Source: Gari tellinella
Taxonomy: Eukaryota; Mollusca; Bivalvia; Cardiida; Psammobiidae
Length of the DNA: 64,000 bases
NCBI GenBank assembly: GCA_922989275.2
Contig: OV277866.1
Coordinates: 33,001,246-33,065,245 of the forward strand
Reading direction: 5' to 3'
Shown here: positions 29,321 to 42,188 of the stretch, one piece after another
Layout: each line of letters begins with the position of its first letter
Numbering within the stretch: position 1 is the first letter of the stretch
Position numbers and translations under genes: made by a program
The notes under the pieces: generated by a model
The model's database searches: none
Seen by the model: only the letters and a program-made list of their open reading frames with translations
What the model was told of the DNA's origin: nothing

Positions 29321-29868
29321 TTAAAGCGACTCGCAACCAGATGGTGCATTAAAAATAGTAATTTGTAAATATGTGTCAAACGCTTATATAAATGGTAAAG
29401 AATTAGTTTAGGATAAGAAATTCTGTTTAAAAAAAAAATGTATTTCAATAAAAAAAAAATATTGGTCTCTGGTGGGATTCGAACCCGGGGCCCGGCATTG
29501 GCGGACAGAAGGCAAAATAGGGGAAACCACTTAGACCAATGGACCACGGAACTATCCGTTTATCTCGGATCGATTTAACGTATTTCAATGTGTAGCGATC
29601 GAAAGTGCATACAACGTCGTAATTCGGCTCGTGTTTATGTCTGAGCCCGTGTAGAGAAGCAACAACAACAACTATACCGTTAGCTAACGCTATAGAAAAA
29701 CGATGGAAAATATCTAAAAATCTAAGATTCGGTGACGATTCTTGAGACTTTTTTTGGACTGATCATATTTTTTTAATGTCAGAAGCCAAATAATGCCACA
29801 AATTTGCTTTTATTTGACTATTTTATTTTATTTTGACAAGTACACCATCCGGTTGCGAGTCCCTTTAA
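29321..29868. mobile_element. TIR element nested in family G, containing a tRNA-like segment
   Basis: Near-identical inverted ends: TTAAAGCGACTCGCAACC... against TTTAAAGGGACTCGCAACC... on the complement, over about 28 bp. TTAAAG on both sides suggests a TTAA-type target. A tRNA-like sequence (29464-29553) lies inside. No transposase. Confidence 0.75.
29464..29553 (-). pseudogene. tRNA-like sequence inside a TIR element
   Basis: A box TTGGTCTAAGTGG and B box GGGTTCGAATCCC on the minus strand, separated by an over-long anticodon region. Contained in 29321-29868. Confidence 0.65.
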
Positions 29869-29910
29869 AGGGTGTCGTTAAAGGGAGGGAAATTGGCTTA
29901 CCTTTGCAAA

Positions 29911-29972
29911 CAGCTTGAATCCAGATTAGACGCCGCGTTACGCGGCATCTGATCTGGATTCAAGCTGTTTGT
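29911..29972. repeat. Family B-type hairpin inside the family G element
   Basis: CAAACAGCTTGAATCCAGAT arm, tip GCCGCGTTACGCGGC, ATCTGGATTCAAGCTGTTTG arm, near perfect. Confidence 0.82.
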
Positions 29973-30311
29973 TACCCGTCATTAAGTTTTTTTTTCTGAA
30001 AAAAAAGTTCATTATATAACTTTGAGAAAATCAGCAGACGACAATTTTAAGCAGACGACATTGCAATCGTACTAGGTTGGACATAACTGTGTCTTGTTTT
30101 GGGGAACTGCTGCGACAAAGGTCATTGAAAGGAGGGAGTCGTTGTTGGGAGGGCCGTTGTAGGGCGGGAGCACTGTATGACCCCATAAATCTTCTCAACC
30201 CTAGCACCGAGTATACTCGTCATATACCCTTATCATGCTGAATTGTCGTCTGCTTAAATATATATCGTCTGCGAAAAAATATATAATTTTAGAAAATGTT
30301 AATATGAGTGA

Positions 30312-30375
30312 CAAACAGCTTGGATCCAGATCAGACGCTGCGTAACGCGGGGTCTGATCTGGATCCAAGCTGTTC
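30312..30375. repeat. Family B hairpin
   Basis: CAAACAGCTTGGATCCAGAT and ATCTGGATCCAAGCTGTTCG arms, tip GCTGCGTAACGCGG. Confidence 0.8.
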
Positions 30376-30468
30376 GCAAATCTCAGCCCGGTCGCGCTTA
30401 GCACGACAATGGTTGATAGTGTGCGTATACCTGTGAAGAGAACTCAATAATGTCTTAACACGAACCTG

Positions 30469-30763
30469 GTTAGCGTTTCATAGAGAATTCGCAACTCCTG
30501 GACTTACGCCAATATCTTAGTTAAGTCAAGAGCGTTTCATAGACCTCACTTCACTCTCTCTTAACCTCAAAACTTACGTACGACACTGCAGCCAGAGATA
30601 AGAGTGGTCTGAGGCTGTCGTAAAGTTACGACAAAGTGCACCGTTTTCACAGCAGAAGATCAGGCTTAAGATTCTTTATGAAATGGTACTATCGTAAAAT
30701 TGGCGGCCTAAGTAAGGATTTACGCTAAGTTAAGGCTTAAGATTCTTTATGAAACGGGCACCA
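30469..30763. mobile_element. Foldback-like repeat with GTTTCATA ends
   Basis: Starts GGTTAGCGTTTCATAGAG and ends TTTATGAAACGGGCACCAG, sharing only its extreme ends with family D. The inner sequence differs: CTTACGTACGACACTGCAG, and a twice-repeated GGCTTAAGATTCTTTATGAA. Confidence 0.55.
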
Positions 30764-33700
30764 GCTCCTCAAGGAACCCTCTAATCAGTGTCTGCACTAC
30801 TACTAATTTTTAAATATAATTATTGTAAAATTCAACCCATAATAGCAAAATATGAACAATAGTATAATATGCAGTAAAAACCTTGTATAGTTGACAAATG
30901 TTGATAAAGGTAACAAAATACATATGGGAAAACATGTTTGTATAATGTGTCTCTCCAAATACAAAAAACAGGCATTTCAACAGCCGCGAAATAACATTAC
31001 AATTCGAATCCTTGATCAAATTTTATTTTTCTATCAAATTAAGTTCGTATACTTTAATAATCTATTACACATAAAACCTTTCTTACCTTTTCTCTAGGTG
31101 TGTTTTACCAATTTCACAGTTTAGTTTAGTTTATTTTACCAAATACTTTTGATGTAAACAATTATCATATTTGTTTACAGGAGGCGTGTATTTAGTACAA
31201 ATCATCATATACTGTAGTGGAGAATAAGGAAAACAATTAAAAATGGATATTGCCAGTTATAGATAATAAGATTATATATAGCAAGTGTTTTTTTCATTAC
31301 TAGTATATTGTTTTGGTGTCTTGAGAAATATAACAACTTCTTACCCTGAATATGGTGTAACTTGTCGTGTTTTTTATAAGAAAAGCAAAAAAAAAAGGTC
31401 CCGGTGTAAGATTAAAAGGCATAGTTGGTCCAAATTAACTATATCTGATTTGCAAAGCATATTTCAATCTGAAACTGGCAATCACATCAGAAATCCTACT
31501 GATTTAGACCCTGAAGTCTGTTTAAAGACACAAAGTATCACAAAGAATCACAACTATGGCGGCCATTTTTAAAAATGGCCGCCAAGGAGGTCAGAAGGTC
31601 AAATCAAGCTTGGTACTGTAGCTTTTTTATTTCTTATGCTACCATGTTATACATATGTGCCAAGTTTATGCTTTTACCACAAAGTGTACGAATTTTCATC
31701 TCTCCGCTGGGCTACAAGACTTTACTGAAAACTAGAATTTCAGGAGTAAATGAGTTACATATAAGCATTCCCATGCTTTAGAGAAGTTTAAATCAAATAA
31801 GTGCTTTATCAAAAACTCATAATCACAGCTTTTATTTTTATTTGCATTGTAAACTGTTTGCAAAGAACTTAAATGTTTTGGCATAAACGCGTTTATAAAA
31901 TACGGACTTAATGGGAAAGTTAAATGTATTCTCCAAAGTAGTATGTATAATTTGGACAGGCATTCACGTAACTATGCTACAAGTACAAATTATTTCAATA
32001 CAAAGTTTTAGTCAATTAGCATGTATGTTATTTAAAGTGTCTAAACGGATCAGGTGCAATAATGAAAGATTTTATGCACTGATATGACAACTATTATTGG
32101 TGACAGACGAATATGCACAAAGAGCGTCTTAATTGAACAAATAAACTAGAGAGACAGATACTATCTGTCTTAAAATCAGCTTAGCATAATCGTTTGTATT
32201 TATTCTCAAGTCTAGTTTAAACCCACGTGTGCCTATCGTCCAATGAGACAAGATAGACACGATTCTGACCATGGCAGACGACGAACCTTGCGGATAAAAT
32301 GTAGAAAAATCAAGGTTTTAAAAATTCAATATGAGAGGCAAACAGTTTGGAACCTGAGACCCCGGCTTACCCAGCGTCTGAACTGACTCCAAACTGTTTG
32401 CAATGGGCATATTGTAAAGCATTTAAATACGTTTATTCGGAAATAATAACGTCTTTTCCGCTTTTAATCGTCTACGTTCGCTTCAAAGACATACGCGAAT
32501 AGTAACCGATACAAAATAAATGTGTTTGCAGTCGAAAAGAAAAGAAACAATTCTGCGACAAAACTTTTGAGTTGGTTTACATATATAATATTTCTCGAAA
32601 GTTTACCCCTATTGATTGAACTGTGTGTGAGTCTGTTCGTTCGTACACATTTTTCCGATGCAAATTTCTTTCATAACATCAGCTATTGATACCAAAATTG
32701 GTGTTTATGTACATATAAGAATACCAAAGTGTCTCGTAACATTTTATGGTCAGATTGACTTTTTCAGGAGGATATTTCCTCTGCAATACCAAACTGAAAC
32801 AAGACAAACACTTATGAAAGCTTCTGGATCGCCACAAAATGTGTGTACAAGGAAGTGAATGGTGTCAATTAGATTAAAACACCATTGCACATACTCAACT
32901 CAACTTTATTCACACCAAACTGCAAAATCCGATTCTGGTCTTTGTTAAGTAGCTTAAAATTAATAATGTACATATATTAACTTTATCACAACACAATCTT
33001 AAATATAGAGATACCATTTGAATGGTAACAATTAGATAACGGGTATGACAAGGAAAATGTAGAAACGTAAGCCTTTGAAACTAAGTACAATCAGGAATGT
33101 ATATTAGATATACGTTCCTGGTTTTAGTGGTACGTCTTATAATGTATAATATAAAGATTGTACCAGAAACGTCTAATGCTAATATTATTTCAATGTGATG
33201 GGACTAATGAATTCTCCCCTTTAATAGTCTCTTTTAATTCGATTTTGAATGGAATTGCTTTGTCTTTTGTTGCATTTCACATCATACAGGATGCCTATAA
33301 CAAAGCAAAATATTTATGAACAGGGGATACTAAATGCATGATATCAGCATGCACACTAAACGTTTACTTTCCTTTTCAGAGGATCATTATGACCCAACTT
33401 AGCTTAGCAGGTTTATGAAGATACATTATAAAATGAAATATAAAACTATTATTTATTTTTTGTTTGAAAACTGTAGGATGCTGGCATTTGACAAGCAGCT
33501 TCATTCTGTTCGGAAGCAAGAGTTATTCAGCATCCGATTTGGATGTAAACTGCTTGTAAATACATGCGGCGGCTGAAGAGTTAAAGATGTTCATGGATTT
33601 AGATCAGGGGATTCCGAAGTAAACTCGTTTTCCAACATTTTTCCTTTATACTTGCACAAACACCATGATATCATCACTCACAAGAATTGTCTCCTAACCA

Positions 33701-34164
33701 GATGGCTATTCTAATGAGTAATATGACATCACAGTGTCCGCTGCATACACAGAGAATTTAGAATTTGACATACATGTACTCTACTTATCTGGAGCCATGG
33801 ATATTAATTCACATGGCAAAATGAACAGATAATGTCTTGTCTGCTTCCTAAATTCAGAAGATATGACTATATTGAGTGTATACATAGCGACATGAATGTT
33901 GAACAGCCAAACAGTTAGGATCCTGATCAGACGCCGATTTTCTAGGCGTCTGTGTATTATCCAGGCTGCCTGTAACTTTAAGTTCGGATGGGGTAACGCA
34001 GTGAAGGGGCTAACTACCATGTACATGCTATAACATTCAAACGCCTCAGCACCCTAACATCAACAGATGCTATACAGGGATACAGAATATACAGTAAAAC
34101 TTTGTTATACTGTCCATACAGAAACTCATTCTTGCCAAAATCAGCGATCCACAGGATATCAGAC

Positions 34165-34415
34165 AGTGCGTAGCTTTAGTCTAGCTCTTCACCTGGAGTG
34201 CTACTAATTATTGAAGGGCAATCTCACTATAGATATTCTGTTTACCAGTGTTGCTAATCAAGGGGTAGCCTTTCATCAAATGTACTATAGATTTGACAGC
34301 GCATAACTTTAGTCAAGCTCTTCACCTGGGGTGCTACTAATACTCTGTTTACCAGAGTTACTAATCAATGGGTAATCTTTCATCCAATATACTATAGATT
34401 TGCTGTAGCACATTC
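34165..34415. repeat. ~131-bp tandem duplication
   Basis: Two direct copies sharing AGCTCTTCACCTGG, GTGCTACTAAT, CTGTTTACCAG and TACTATAGATTTG. Non-coding. Confidence 0.75.
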
Positions 34416-34626
34416 AATAGAAACTATTCTCTGCTACCCATTTTACTTAGGACAATGACCAAGTCGAACCAAATGAATTTACATGTATACACATTTGGTT
34501 CAACTCAGTCATTATCGCTGATCAAGTGTTGTAGAAACGTTTCGCTACCCCTCCTACATGGGTAAATTTGTAAACACGTGGCGATGAATAACCCGTTCAC
34601 TCTCAATGACGCCTAAAAGCGCGTTT

Positions 34627-34693
34627 GCAAACAGTTTTAATCCTGATCAGACGCCGCGTGGCGCGGCGTCTGATCAGGATCCAAAACTGTTTG
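34627..34693. repeat. Family B hairpin
   Basis: CAAACAGTTTTAATCCTGAT arm, tip GCGTGGCGCGGC, ATCAGGATCCAAAACTGTTT arm. Host element ends in CACTCTCAATGACG on the left. Confidence 0.8.
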
Positions 34694-34917
34694 ACACTCG
34701 TATCGTTATTTCTTAAGTCATACTTCACCGAATCTTACTTTGAAACGTTCTTGCAATAATCAAAATTGAAGCAGACGACAATGGAACGGGGGAGGGTTAC
34801 AAATCTCTCGAAAAAATTGGTAGTGAAAGCGTTCAACGAATTGAATTGAATAAATATACCCAAATTTAGGTGAGTGAGTAGACGTTAGGATAGCGGATTG
34901 TGACATGCAATGTACTA

Positions 34918-35215
34918 CAGCTTTCCCTCCCTACAACGGCCCTCCCAATAACAATTCCCTCCTTACAACGACCCTTGTCGCGGTTCCCTAAACAAGACAA
35001 TAATGTCAAACCTTATCTCGGCTGCAATGTCGTCTGCTTAAAAAGTCGTGTGCTGTTTTCCTAAAAGTGACATAATTGACAGGAAAAAAAATCACGAGTG
35101 GCACACAGCTTGAATTTAAACTGTTTGTAAATGTCCCTCCCTATAACGACTCCCTCCAAACAACGCACTCAAATTTGTGTCTCCCATTGTATGTCGTTGA
35201 AGAGAGGGGGCGCTG
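34918..35215. mobile_element. Family G MITE, worn
   Basis: CAGCTTTCCCTCCCTACAAC on the left, AGAGAGGGGGCGCTG on the right. Half of the central hairpin is deleted (CACACAGCTTGAATTTAAAC). Confidence 0.75.
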
Positions 35216-35397
35216 TACTTGTAAACTGATTGAGAGCATTTGTTGGTGTTTAAATGCGCCTTTGGTTCATTTAATTTATATGATAGTCTGGCAGAGATAA
35301 ACATCGTATAACAAGTGTGAGAAGAATTATTCCACATCCAACACCAACTTTATAAAGCTCGAAATAATTTCTACCAATCCATTTGTTTACAGTAATA

Positions 35398-35640
35398 CAG
35401 TGGAGAAAATGGTATTCTTTCCCAATAAACGCATTTACGCTAAAACTATTATTTACATTGCACACATTTTGGAGCCAGATCAGACGCTGGGTAACCCGGC
35501 GTCTAATCAGGCTCCAAACTGTTTGCCACCAAAATGAACACGAATTGTCAGAATTGTCCAAATGTTGTACTTTTCTACGTTTTAGTGCTTTGCGTTTCGT
35601 TTGTGTTTAAACGGGAAAGAATATAACGTTTTCTCCACTG
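35398..35640 (-). mobile_element. Family A MITE
   Basis: Full length, both TIRs with TA flanks, hairpin slightly worn (CACACATTTTGGAGCC on one arm). Confidence 0.85.
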
Positions 35641-35860
35641 TATATTTCAAATCTACCTTTTGATAGTTCATGTCGTTGCTATTCATGTTGGATTTATGCT
35701 CATACATGTATAAGTATATTTACATAACGTTTGAAATGACAAATGACTTATTCTCTGAATACTATATACATTCAATCCTATATTAACCTATTCAACCTTC
35801 GCGACGAGTATACTCGTCATTTACAAACAGTGTACATGTGAGTATTACACGTGTCCTGTG

Positions 35861-35929
35861 CAAACAGTGTATACCCTGATCAGAGGGCTCATTTAGGAGC
35901 CCTCTGATCAGGGTCTACACTGTTTGTCA
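35861..35929. repeat. Family H hairpin
   Basis: CAAACAGTGTATACCCTGAT arm, tip GGGCTCATTTAGGAGCCC, ATCAGGGTCTACACTGTTTG arm. The host element runs about 35788-36030 and contains the tract ACCTATTCAACCTTCGCGACG at its left. Confidence 0.8.
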
Positions 35930-36647
35930 TTTTGAAATTGTTAAAATCAACCCTAAATAGTCAAAAATGGACTAGACTTTGTTTGAAATTGGAATTTTCA
36001 ATTAAACGCTTCAGGGGTGAGAATGAGTTAAGCGACCATTCATAGAAAAACACTTATCAAAGTAGCTCTACAAATTGCTGAACGCAATACAAAACTAATT
36101 CAGAAAAGCTTTCTTACAGTATTATTACCCTGCAATAAACATTCATGTTTACAGAACTCTTACACATTAACCCAAGCGACGAGTAGACTCGTCATTTACA
36201 AATTGCGTACCTGTAAAGAATATATTTGTCCTATGCAAACCGTGTAGACCCAGATTAGAGGAAAATGTAAAGCAGAAAACAGTCTGAATGGCAAACAGTG
36301 AAGAGAATGATCAGACGCCGGTTACCCGGCGTCTGATCTGGTTCCAAACTGTTTGCAATGGAAATAAACGTATAAATCTGCATTTTAGAGGGAACAATCA
36401 ACCCTAAACAGTCATTAATTTGACTAAACTTAATGGGAAACTGGAATAGCCCATTACACGTTTCAAGCGTAAATAAGTTTAACGAGTGTCCTCTAAAGTT
36501 GACATATTAAATTGCAAAACATTTCAAACTTCCGGGTTAGGAATTGTATAGACACGTATTTCATACTTATCGAAGCACTTCAGTTCCTTGTGTAATATAA
36601 AGCTTTACCTTTGCCAACTTCAAAAGTGCCGTCTGCTTCAACCCTTA

Positions 36648-36894
36648 CAGTGGAAAAAACGTTATTCTTTCCCGTTTAAACGCAAACGAAACGCAAACGC
36701 ATTGCAGTAAAATGAAGAAAATTACAACTTCTTGACCATTCTGAATGTTGATTTTAACCTGGACGGCAAACAGTTTGGAGCCTGATCAGACGCCGGATTA
36801 CCCGGCGTCTGATCTGGCTCCAAACTGTTTGCAATGGAAATAATAGCTTTAGCGTAAACGCGTTTATTGGGAAAGAATAATGTTTTCTCCACTG
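36648..36894 (+). mobile_element. Family A MITE
   Basis: Full length, TA flanks, same subtype as 28291. A second hairpin follows at about 36924-36996, interrupted by ACCGGTAACCC. Confidence 0.86.
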
Positions 36895-37517
36895 TATCAT
36901 GTAAGCGCGACTTGGCTAATAATTGCAAACAGCTTGGACCGGTAACCCAGATCAGACGGCGGGCTACCCGGCGTCTGATCAGGCCACAATCTGCCTATCA
37001 CTCGTCCGAATATTGAAAATACTGTATTTTTCTACATTTACAACGGTGCGTTGTTTAATTTCGTTCCAATGGGAACGTATAATGTCTTCTCAGCTTTATA
37101 TCAAACGGTCTTTACCCAAATCCAATGCCGTAAGATTCAAGTTTTACATGTACCCCGTGCCTGATCAGGCTCTAAACTGTTTGCAGTTCCAATTAAAATA
37201 ATCGACAGAATAAAAGTTGTAATTTTCGGCATTGTATGGCATTGTTCGGGTTTACATGTAGTGTCGTTTACATGAGAGAAAAAATAACGTTTTGTCTGCT
37301 GTACAACAAACGGTTGGATACAGATCCAATGTCGTTACATTTGTACATTAGATCAGGGATCGGTTAGGGTTAGAGCTTTTTGTTCAATTTCATGGTGAGA
37401 TATAAATGCAAGTATATTTACAGTGTACTTAGATCTTCCAAACTTTACGTTCAAAGCAGACGAAAAGTCATCTCAACAAATGGTGTACATACATGTACTT
37501 GTATAGGCACAGCTGTA

Positions 37518-37737
37518 TAGTGGAGAAAACGTCATTATTTCCAAATCAACGCGTTTACGCTAAAACTATTATTTCCATCTCATATAGTTTGGAGCCAGAT
37601 CAGACTCGAAACTGTTTGCCGTCCAGGTTAAAATCAACATTCAGAATGGCCAAGAAGTTGTAATTTTCTTCATTTTACTGCAATGCGTTTGCGTTTCGTT
37701 TGCGTTTAAACGGTAAAGAATTGCGTTTTCTCCACTG
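37518..37737 (-). mobile_element. Family A MITE with collapsed hairpin
   Basis: TIRs intact apart from TAGTGG at the left. The hairpin has lost its tip: GGAGCCAGATCAGACTCG is followed directly by AAACTGTTTGCC, removing the GACGCC stem. Confidence 0.8.
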
Positions 37738-37944
37738 TAAATGTTATGAGCTGGTAAAAGGGTATTGAATTGTAACCAACCAAGACATATTGTGTCTACA
37801 ATAAACATCTTCCTGGTAACGAATCAGTTATAACATGAATGTTTCAGAAAATACTAAAAGGGTAGACAAAATGAAGTAAAAAATCTTCTATCAAGACTAT
37901 TGAACCCATTTCTCCGTAGTCTATTTTTAGTTTTGAAAACGGGT

Positions 37945-38030
37945 GCCTACTTAAAGCAGATTGGAAGTAAAGCCGAATGTATCTTAAAAGGCGCATTCTG
38001 CTTTACTTTCAACATTCTTTGAGCTTCAAT
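37945..38030. repeat. Family C hairpin, worn
   Basis: ACTTAAAGCAGATTGGAAGT arm, GGCGCATTCTGCTTTACTTT arm. Confidence 0.65.
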
Positions 38031-38181
38031 CTGCTAGAATATAGAACATATTTCTTACGGTACAAATTCTTGACTGTATGATAAAGTGAAACTATTTTTT
38101 CAGTGAATGAACAAATTAAAGAGGCAAAGAGACGCATTTACATTATATGGGGAATTGAGTTAAAGAAATGTTTCTGTAATG

Positions 38182-38764
38182 TTAAAGGCACCATCCCGCT
38201 CAAATTGGTGTTTAAAACGCGCAATTTCTTAATATGTGTGCATTTTCTATGTATTAAAACTACGTGAAATCGAGTGTAAGAAGCCTGACATATGCACCCA
38301 CTTCGTAAAGAATCCTACCTAAATGTGTCGAATTCTTATCGTGGTGGTTAACATTATAAGCGGGTTTGTTTACAAATAAGATTACGGGCTGGTTCCGAGA
38401 ACTTTCGAACGATCGCATAAGGTCACGTGATTGATACGGCCGCGATAATGTGTATACATTACATCAATTTAACGGCCAAACTTAAAGGAGTTGTCTCTCT
38501 TTGGTTGTAAAGCACTCGACTTGTTGTATAGAATTATGCAAATGAGCTTTACCGAGTATGTCCGTAAATTTTCGTCGCTATTAAAAAAAAAAAAAACTTG
38601 ATTACTTGTTTCCACAAATTTCACTGTTCGTTAGCAATATTGCTTCAAATATCACCACGTATTACTTCTTTTTATATGGAACGCTTACGATAGTGACATA
38701 AATTTCATGTTAGAAAAATGTTCGATTCTGATTATGTGGGAGAAATATAGTGGCTTTAACTATA
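38182..38764. repeat. ~580-bp dispersed repeat (family F), copy 1
   Basis: Starts TTAAAGGCACCATCCCGCTC and ends TATAGTGGCTTTAA. By eye it is over 90% identical to 45776-46307 for most of its length, including ATTATGCAAATGAGC and GGTTCCGAGAACTTTCGAAC. It has an additional ~57 bp near the right end and an A15 run. Short inverted TTAAAG-GCAC / GTGG-CTTTAA ends suggest a TTAA-target element. Confidence 0.82.
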
Positions 38765-38871
38765 GTTAAAATAGCATTCAAGTACACATGCACTGGACTT
38801 GTCTCCTTGCAAACTTTTTATGCTTGCTGCAAATATCGTCTGATTATGAACTCGTAAATAACCATGATTTA

Positions 38872-39101
38872 CAGTGGAAACACTTTATTCTTTCCTGTTT
38901 AAACGTAAACGAAACGCACACGCATTGTATTAAAACGTAGAAAAGGGCAACTTTTCGACAATTCTTACTATTTATGTTAATCTGAGTGGGAAACAGTTTG
39001 GAGCCTAATCAGACGCCAGGTTACCCAAACTGTTTGCAATGGAAATAAACGTTTTAGCGTAAACGCGTTTAAAACGGGAAAGAATAACGTATTCTCCACT
39101 G
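38872..39101 (+). mobile_element. Family A MITE with half hairpin
   Basis: Both TIRs present. The hairpin's right arm lacks GGCGTCTGATCTGGCTCC and goes straight from GGTTACC to CAAACTGTTTGC. Confidence 0.8.
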
Positions 39102-39722
39102 TAACCATGAGTACATACAGTTAATACATGTAACATGTTATTCTTTCAAACAAAATGTGTAAACTAGAATTTTGTTTATATACATTGTATTAGATCTATT
39201 GATTTTTTTCTAATCTTACATGCAGTGGCAAACAATTTAGAGCCTGCCCAGACGACGGGTTACCCGGCTCGGCGTCTTATCGACTCTAAACCGTTTGTAG
39301 GCGACAGTATTGGCTTAGCATAAACGCATTCATTGGGAAAGAGCAACATGACCTTAACTATAAAGGCTAATAACCAACTTGAAAGTTAGTTTAAACGTAG
39401 TTTATTTCCTATTATACATACACAGGAAAAGAGTTGGACAAACAAGTTCAGGCAACATATAGTTGACTCTTCCCCTAGGTTGACATAAGTTGTGGCCAAA
39501 CTCTTTTTGAACTTGTAAATGGCATAGTATACATATACGTCGTATAATAACTGGTACATGTATTATTGTCTGCATAAATTATACAAAATGAATTAGATTG
39601 TGTCTCTAATATTAAATGACCAGTTTTAAAAGAAATGAAAAACAAGTGTTCCACTTTTCGCATGTTTTATGGGATTTAGAAATTCAATTTTCAATTGGGG
39701 AAATTATAAAAAGTGTAACTTA

Positions 39723-39780
39723 CAGTGGAGAAAACGTGATTCTTTCCCAATAAACGCGTTTACGCTAAAACTTACTTTCA
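39723..39780 (-). mobile_element. Solo terminal repeat of family A
   Basis: CAGTGGAGAAAACGTGATTC and AACGCGTTTACGCTAAAACT only, 22 bp before a complete copy in the same orientation. Confidence 0.7.
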
Positions 39781-39802
39781 ATGCATATCAAGAAACCGGG
39801 CA

Positions 39803-40048
39803 CAGTGGAGAAAACGTTATTCTTTCCCAATAAACGCCTTTACGCTAAAACTATTTTTTCCATTGCAAACAGTTTGGAGCCAGATCAGACGCCGGGTAAC
39901 CCGGCGTCTGATCAGGCTCCAAACTGTTTGCCACTCAGATCAACATGAATAGTCAAAATTGTGGGAAAGTTGTCCTTTTCTATGTTTTAGTGCAAGTCGT
40001 TTGCGTACGTTTGCGTTTAAACGGGAAAGAATAACAGATTCTCCACTG
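39803..40048 (-). mobile_element. Family A MITE
   Basis: Full length. The left flank is GGGCA rather than TA, the right flank is TA. Perfect hairpin at about 39867-39932. A stray AACTGTTTGCCACTCAG directly after the right end looks like part of another copy. Confidence 0.84.
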
Positions 40049-40540
40049 TAACTGTTTGCCACTCAGATAAAAATGAAACCATCATCAGTACTTTCAATCA
40101 CTTTGATCAGATGTGGCATATTTTCAATTATAGTTTGTTTCAAGAAACTCCATGAATGAAATGTGATAAATGTATATAGAAGATTAATTCAAGAATCTCC
40201 GGTTAGCATGATAAGAATTGAATTATCGTTTGGCAATTCTGTAGATGATACATTTAGCTTTTTACAAATGTAATAGCTGTATAAAAAATAAAAAGTTATG
40301 TAAATGAAAAGTTTGCTTTTCAATCAAAGGTATAACAATTCTTTGAAAACCTCTCAATTTCATACATTAATATAAAGCATATTTTCCACCACATATTCCG
40401 CAGAATATCTATTTTTTTTAAAGATAATTCTTGTTTACACATACAATAATACATTTTACATGTAACTTTCTGATGGAGCATTGGATATAATTATATACAT
40501 ATATGAAAATACATGAAAGTATTTTATTATGCAGAGTCCT

Positions 40541-40752
40541 GGGTCCGTTTTATGAAAAGTCGTACGACAAAAACGGTCGTAAGTCAAAACTTTAAACACA
40601 TTTTATTTCTGATTTCTCCATCTAATCCTGTCCTGTGACATTTATTTGGAATCGTCTTTGAAGGATTTGGTGGGGAAATAAACAATAATTGATAATTTTA
40701 GAATCTGACTTACGACCATTTTTGTCGTACGACGTTTCATTAAACGGGCCCC
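40541..40752. mobile_element. Family D foldback element, tip deleted
   Basis: Ends GGGTCCGTTTTATGAAAAGT and CATTAAACGGGCCC, with CGTACGACAAAAACGGTCGT near the left. One half of the central hairpin is missing after GGAATCGTCTTTGAAGGA. Confidence 0.78.
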
Positions 40753-41703
40753 TGGAATCATAAATAAAACAAAACCCTGATATATAAATCAATATATATA
40801 TACATGTATATCCATTGGAATTTCTGATTTAATTGGTAAGTTGTAGTTCTATTTACCTAAACTATAGTAAATGTACTTTAAAATGTCTAAATTGGTATCA
40901 TTGCTGACTTTTATTGCCATTATTGGTATACAAAAACGGCAAAGCAGTGGCTCATACATGTATCATGATAGATGAAATCAACGAAGTTTTGATATTAGAA
41001 ATTGTTGTCTGCATGTCAAGTACATCAATGGTTAATTAACTAGCAGGCCATGCCTGCAAGGAAGGTGCTTGCTGACAGATTTCGTTAACACATTTGTGCC
41101 CACGATCCCATATATGGGACATATGCAAACAGTGTAGACTGCATGATGCGGCGTCTGATCAGAGTTTAGTCTGTTTGATAATAGGAATTTAAATAAGACA
41201 AAATGAAAGTGAAAATTTTGACCAGGCATCCCTTTGATAAGAAATGGACTAATCCAATATATAAACATGGAAGAATACACTGGGTATAAACACTTGTAGG
41301 TTAAAGCATGTATCCGCTTTTGTCAATATGCTTCCTCAGTGCTTAGACGCGAGTTTACCCCACTCAGAATAGAAACAGGAAGATGTAGAATGTAGAACAT
41401 GTCCAACTGTTAAACCATAGTTCACATATTGACCCCTAGAGACGACTATACTCGTCATTTACAAACAGTATACTTGTGGATATTAGAGGGGTTCTCCTGA
41501 TTAGGGTCTACATTGTTTGTCATTTTGCAATACATTGCGATAGAAAAAACACTGTTACAAATGAAACAGATTTAATTGGAACCTGGAACTATACACTTGC
41601 AGTATCAGGGTTGAATAAGCTAAAACTTCAATGACTCCCATGCCAAATTGTATCATCTGATTGAACCCAAATCACCGCCGTTTTGTCGTCTGCTTTACAT
41701 GTA

Positions 41704-41949
41704 CAGTGGAGAATATGTTATTCTTTCCCGTTTAAACGCAAACGTACGCAAACGCATTGCACTAAAACATAGAAAAGGACAAATTTTCCACAATTTTGAC
41801 TATTCATGTTGATCTGAGTGGCAGACAGTTTGGAGCCTGATCAGACGCCGGGTTACCCGGCGTCTGATCTGGCTCCAAACTGTTTGCAATGGAAAAAATA
41901 GTTTTAGCGTAAACGCGTTTATTGGGAAAGAATAACGTTTTCTCCACTG
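41704..41949 (+). mobile_element. Family A MITE
   Basis: Full length, TA flanks, hairpin at about 41820-41888. The right TA is followed at once by ACCCTTTCACTC, the end of a family B element. Confidence 0.87.
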
Positions 41950-42119
41950 TAACCCTTTCACTCTCAATGATGCTAAGTTTAAACATATTCTATTTCAGAT
42001 ATTTACATGCATATTATAAACATACAATAAAGTTTAGGATTGAAACGAAAGCAAAACTAGCTTATTGACTTTCTTTCCATTTTATTTTTAGTTTAAACAA
42101 TGCCGCTTAAAAGCGCGTG

Positions 42120-42188
42120 TGCAAATAGTTTGGATGCTGATCAGACGCCGCGTAACGCGGCGTCTGATCTTGATCCAAATTGTTTGAC
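42120..42188. repeat. Family B hairpin
   Basis: CAAATAGTTTGGATGCTGAT arm, tip GCCGCGTAACGCGGC, and CCAAATTGTTTGACACTCG. Confidence 0.8.

Larger units (their letters stand above)
29269..30175. mobile_element. Family G MITE (CAGTGCTCCCTC ends) with a nested element
   Basis: Ends CAGTGCTCCCTCTCTACAAC and GTTGTAGGGCGGGAGCACTG, TA flanks. An inserted TIR element (29321-29868) interrupts it, and it carries a family B-type hairpin. The four other copies listed are about 300-360 bp. Confidence 0.8.
30180..34160. other. Intergenic stretch, few recognisable features
   Basis: A family B hairpin (30312), the foldback-like repeat (30469-30763), a perfect 30-bp palindrome at 31558-31587 around GGCGGCCATTTTTAAAAATG, a worn family A remnant with hairpin at 32330-32470, and weak hairpins at 33476-33560 and 33903-33965. 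No gene seen; reading frames up to 95 codons carry no motifs. Confidence 0.55.

Noticed and set aside
31285..31781. Two consecutive frames of 95 and 68 codons separated by a GGCGGCCAT palindrome.
   Set aside because: Low-complexity Lys/Ser-rich peptide and a membrane-like peptide without homology signals; the palindrome suggests a repeat.
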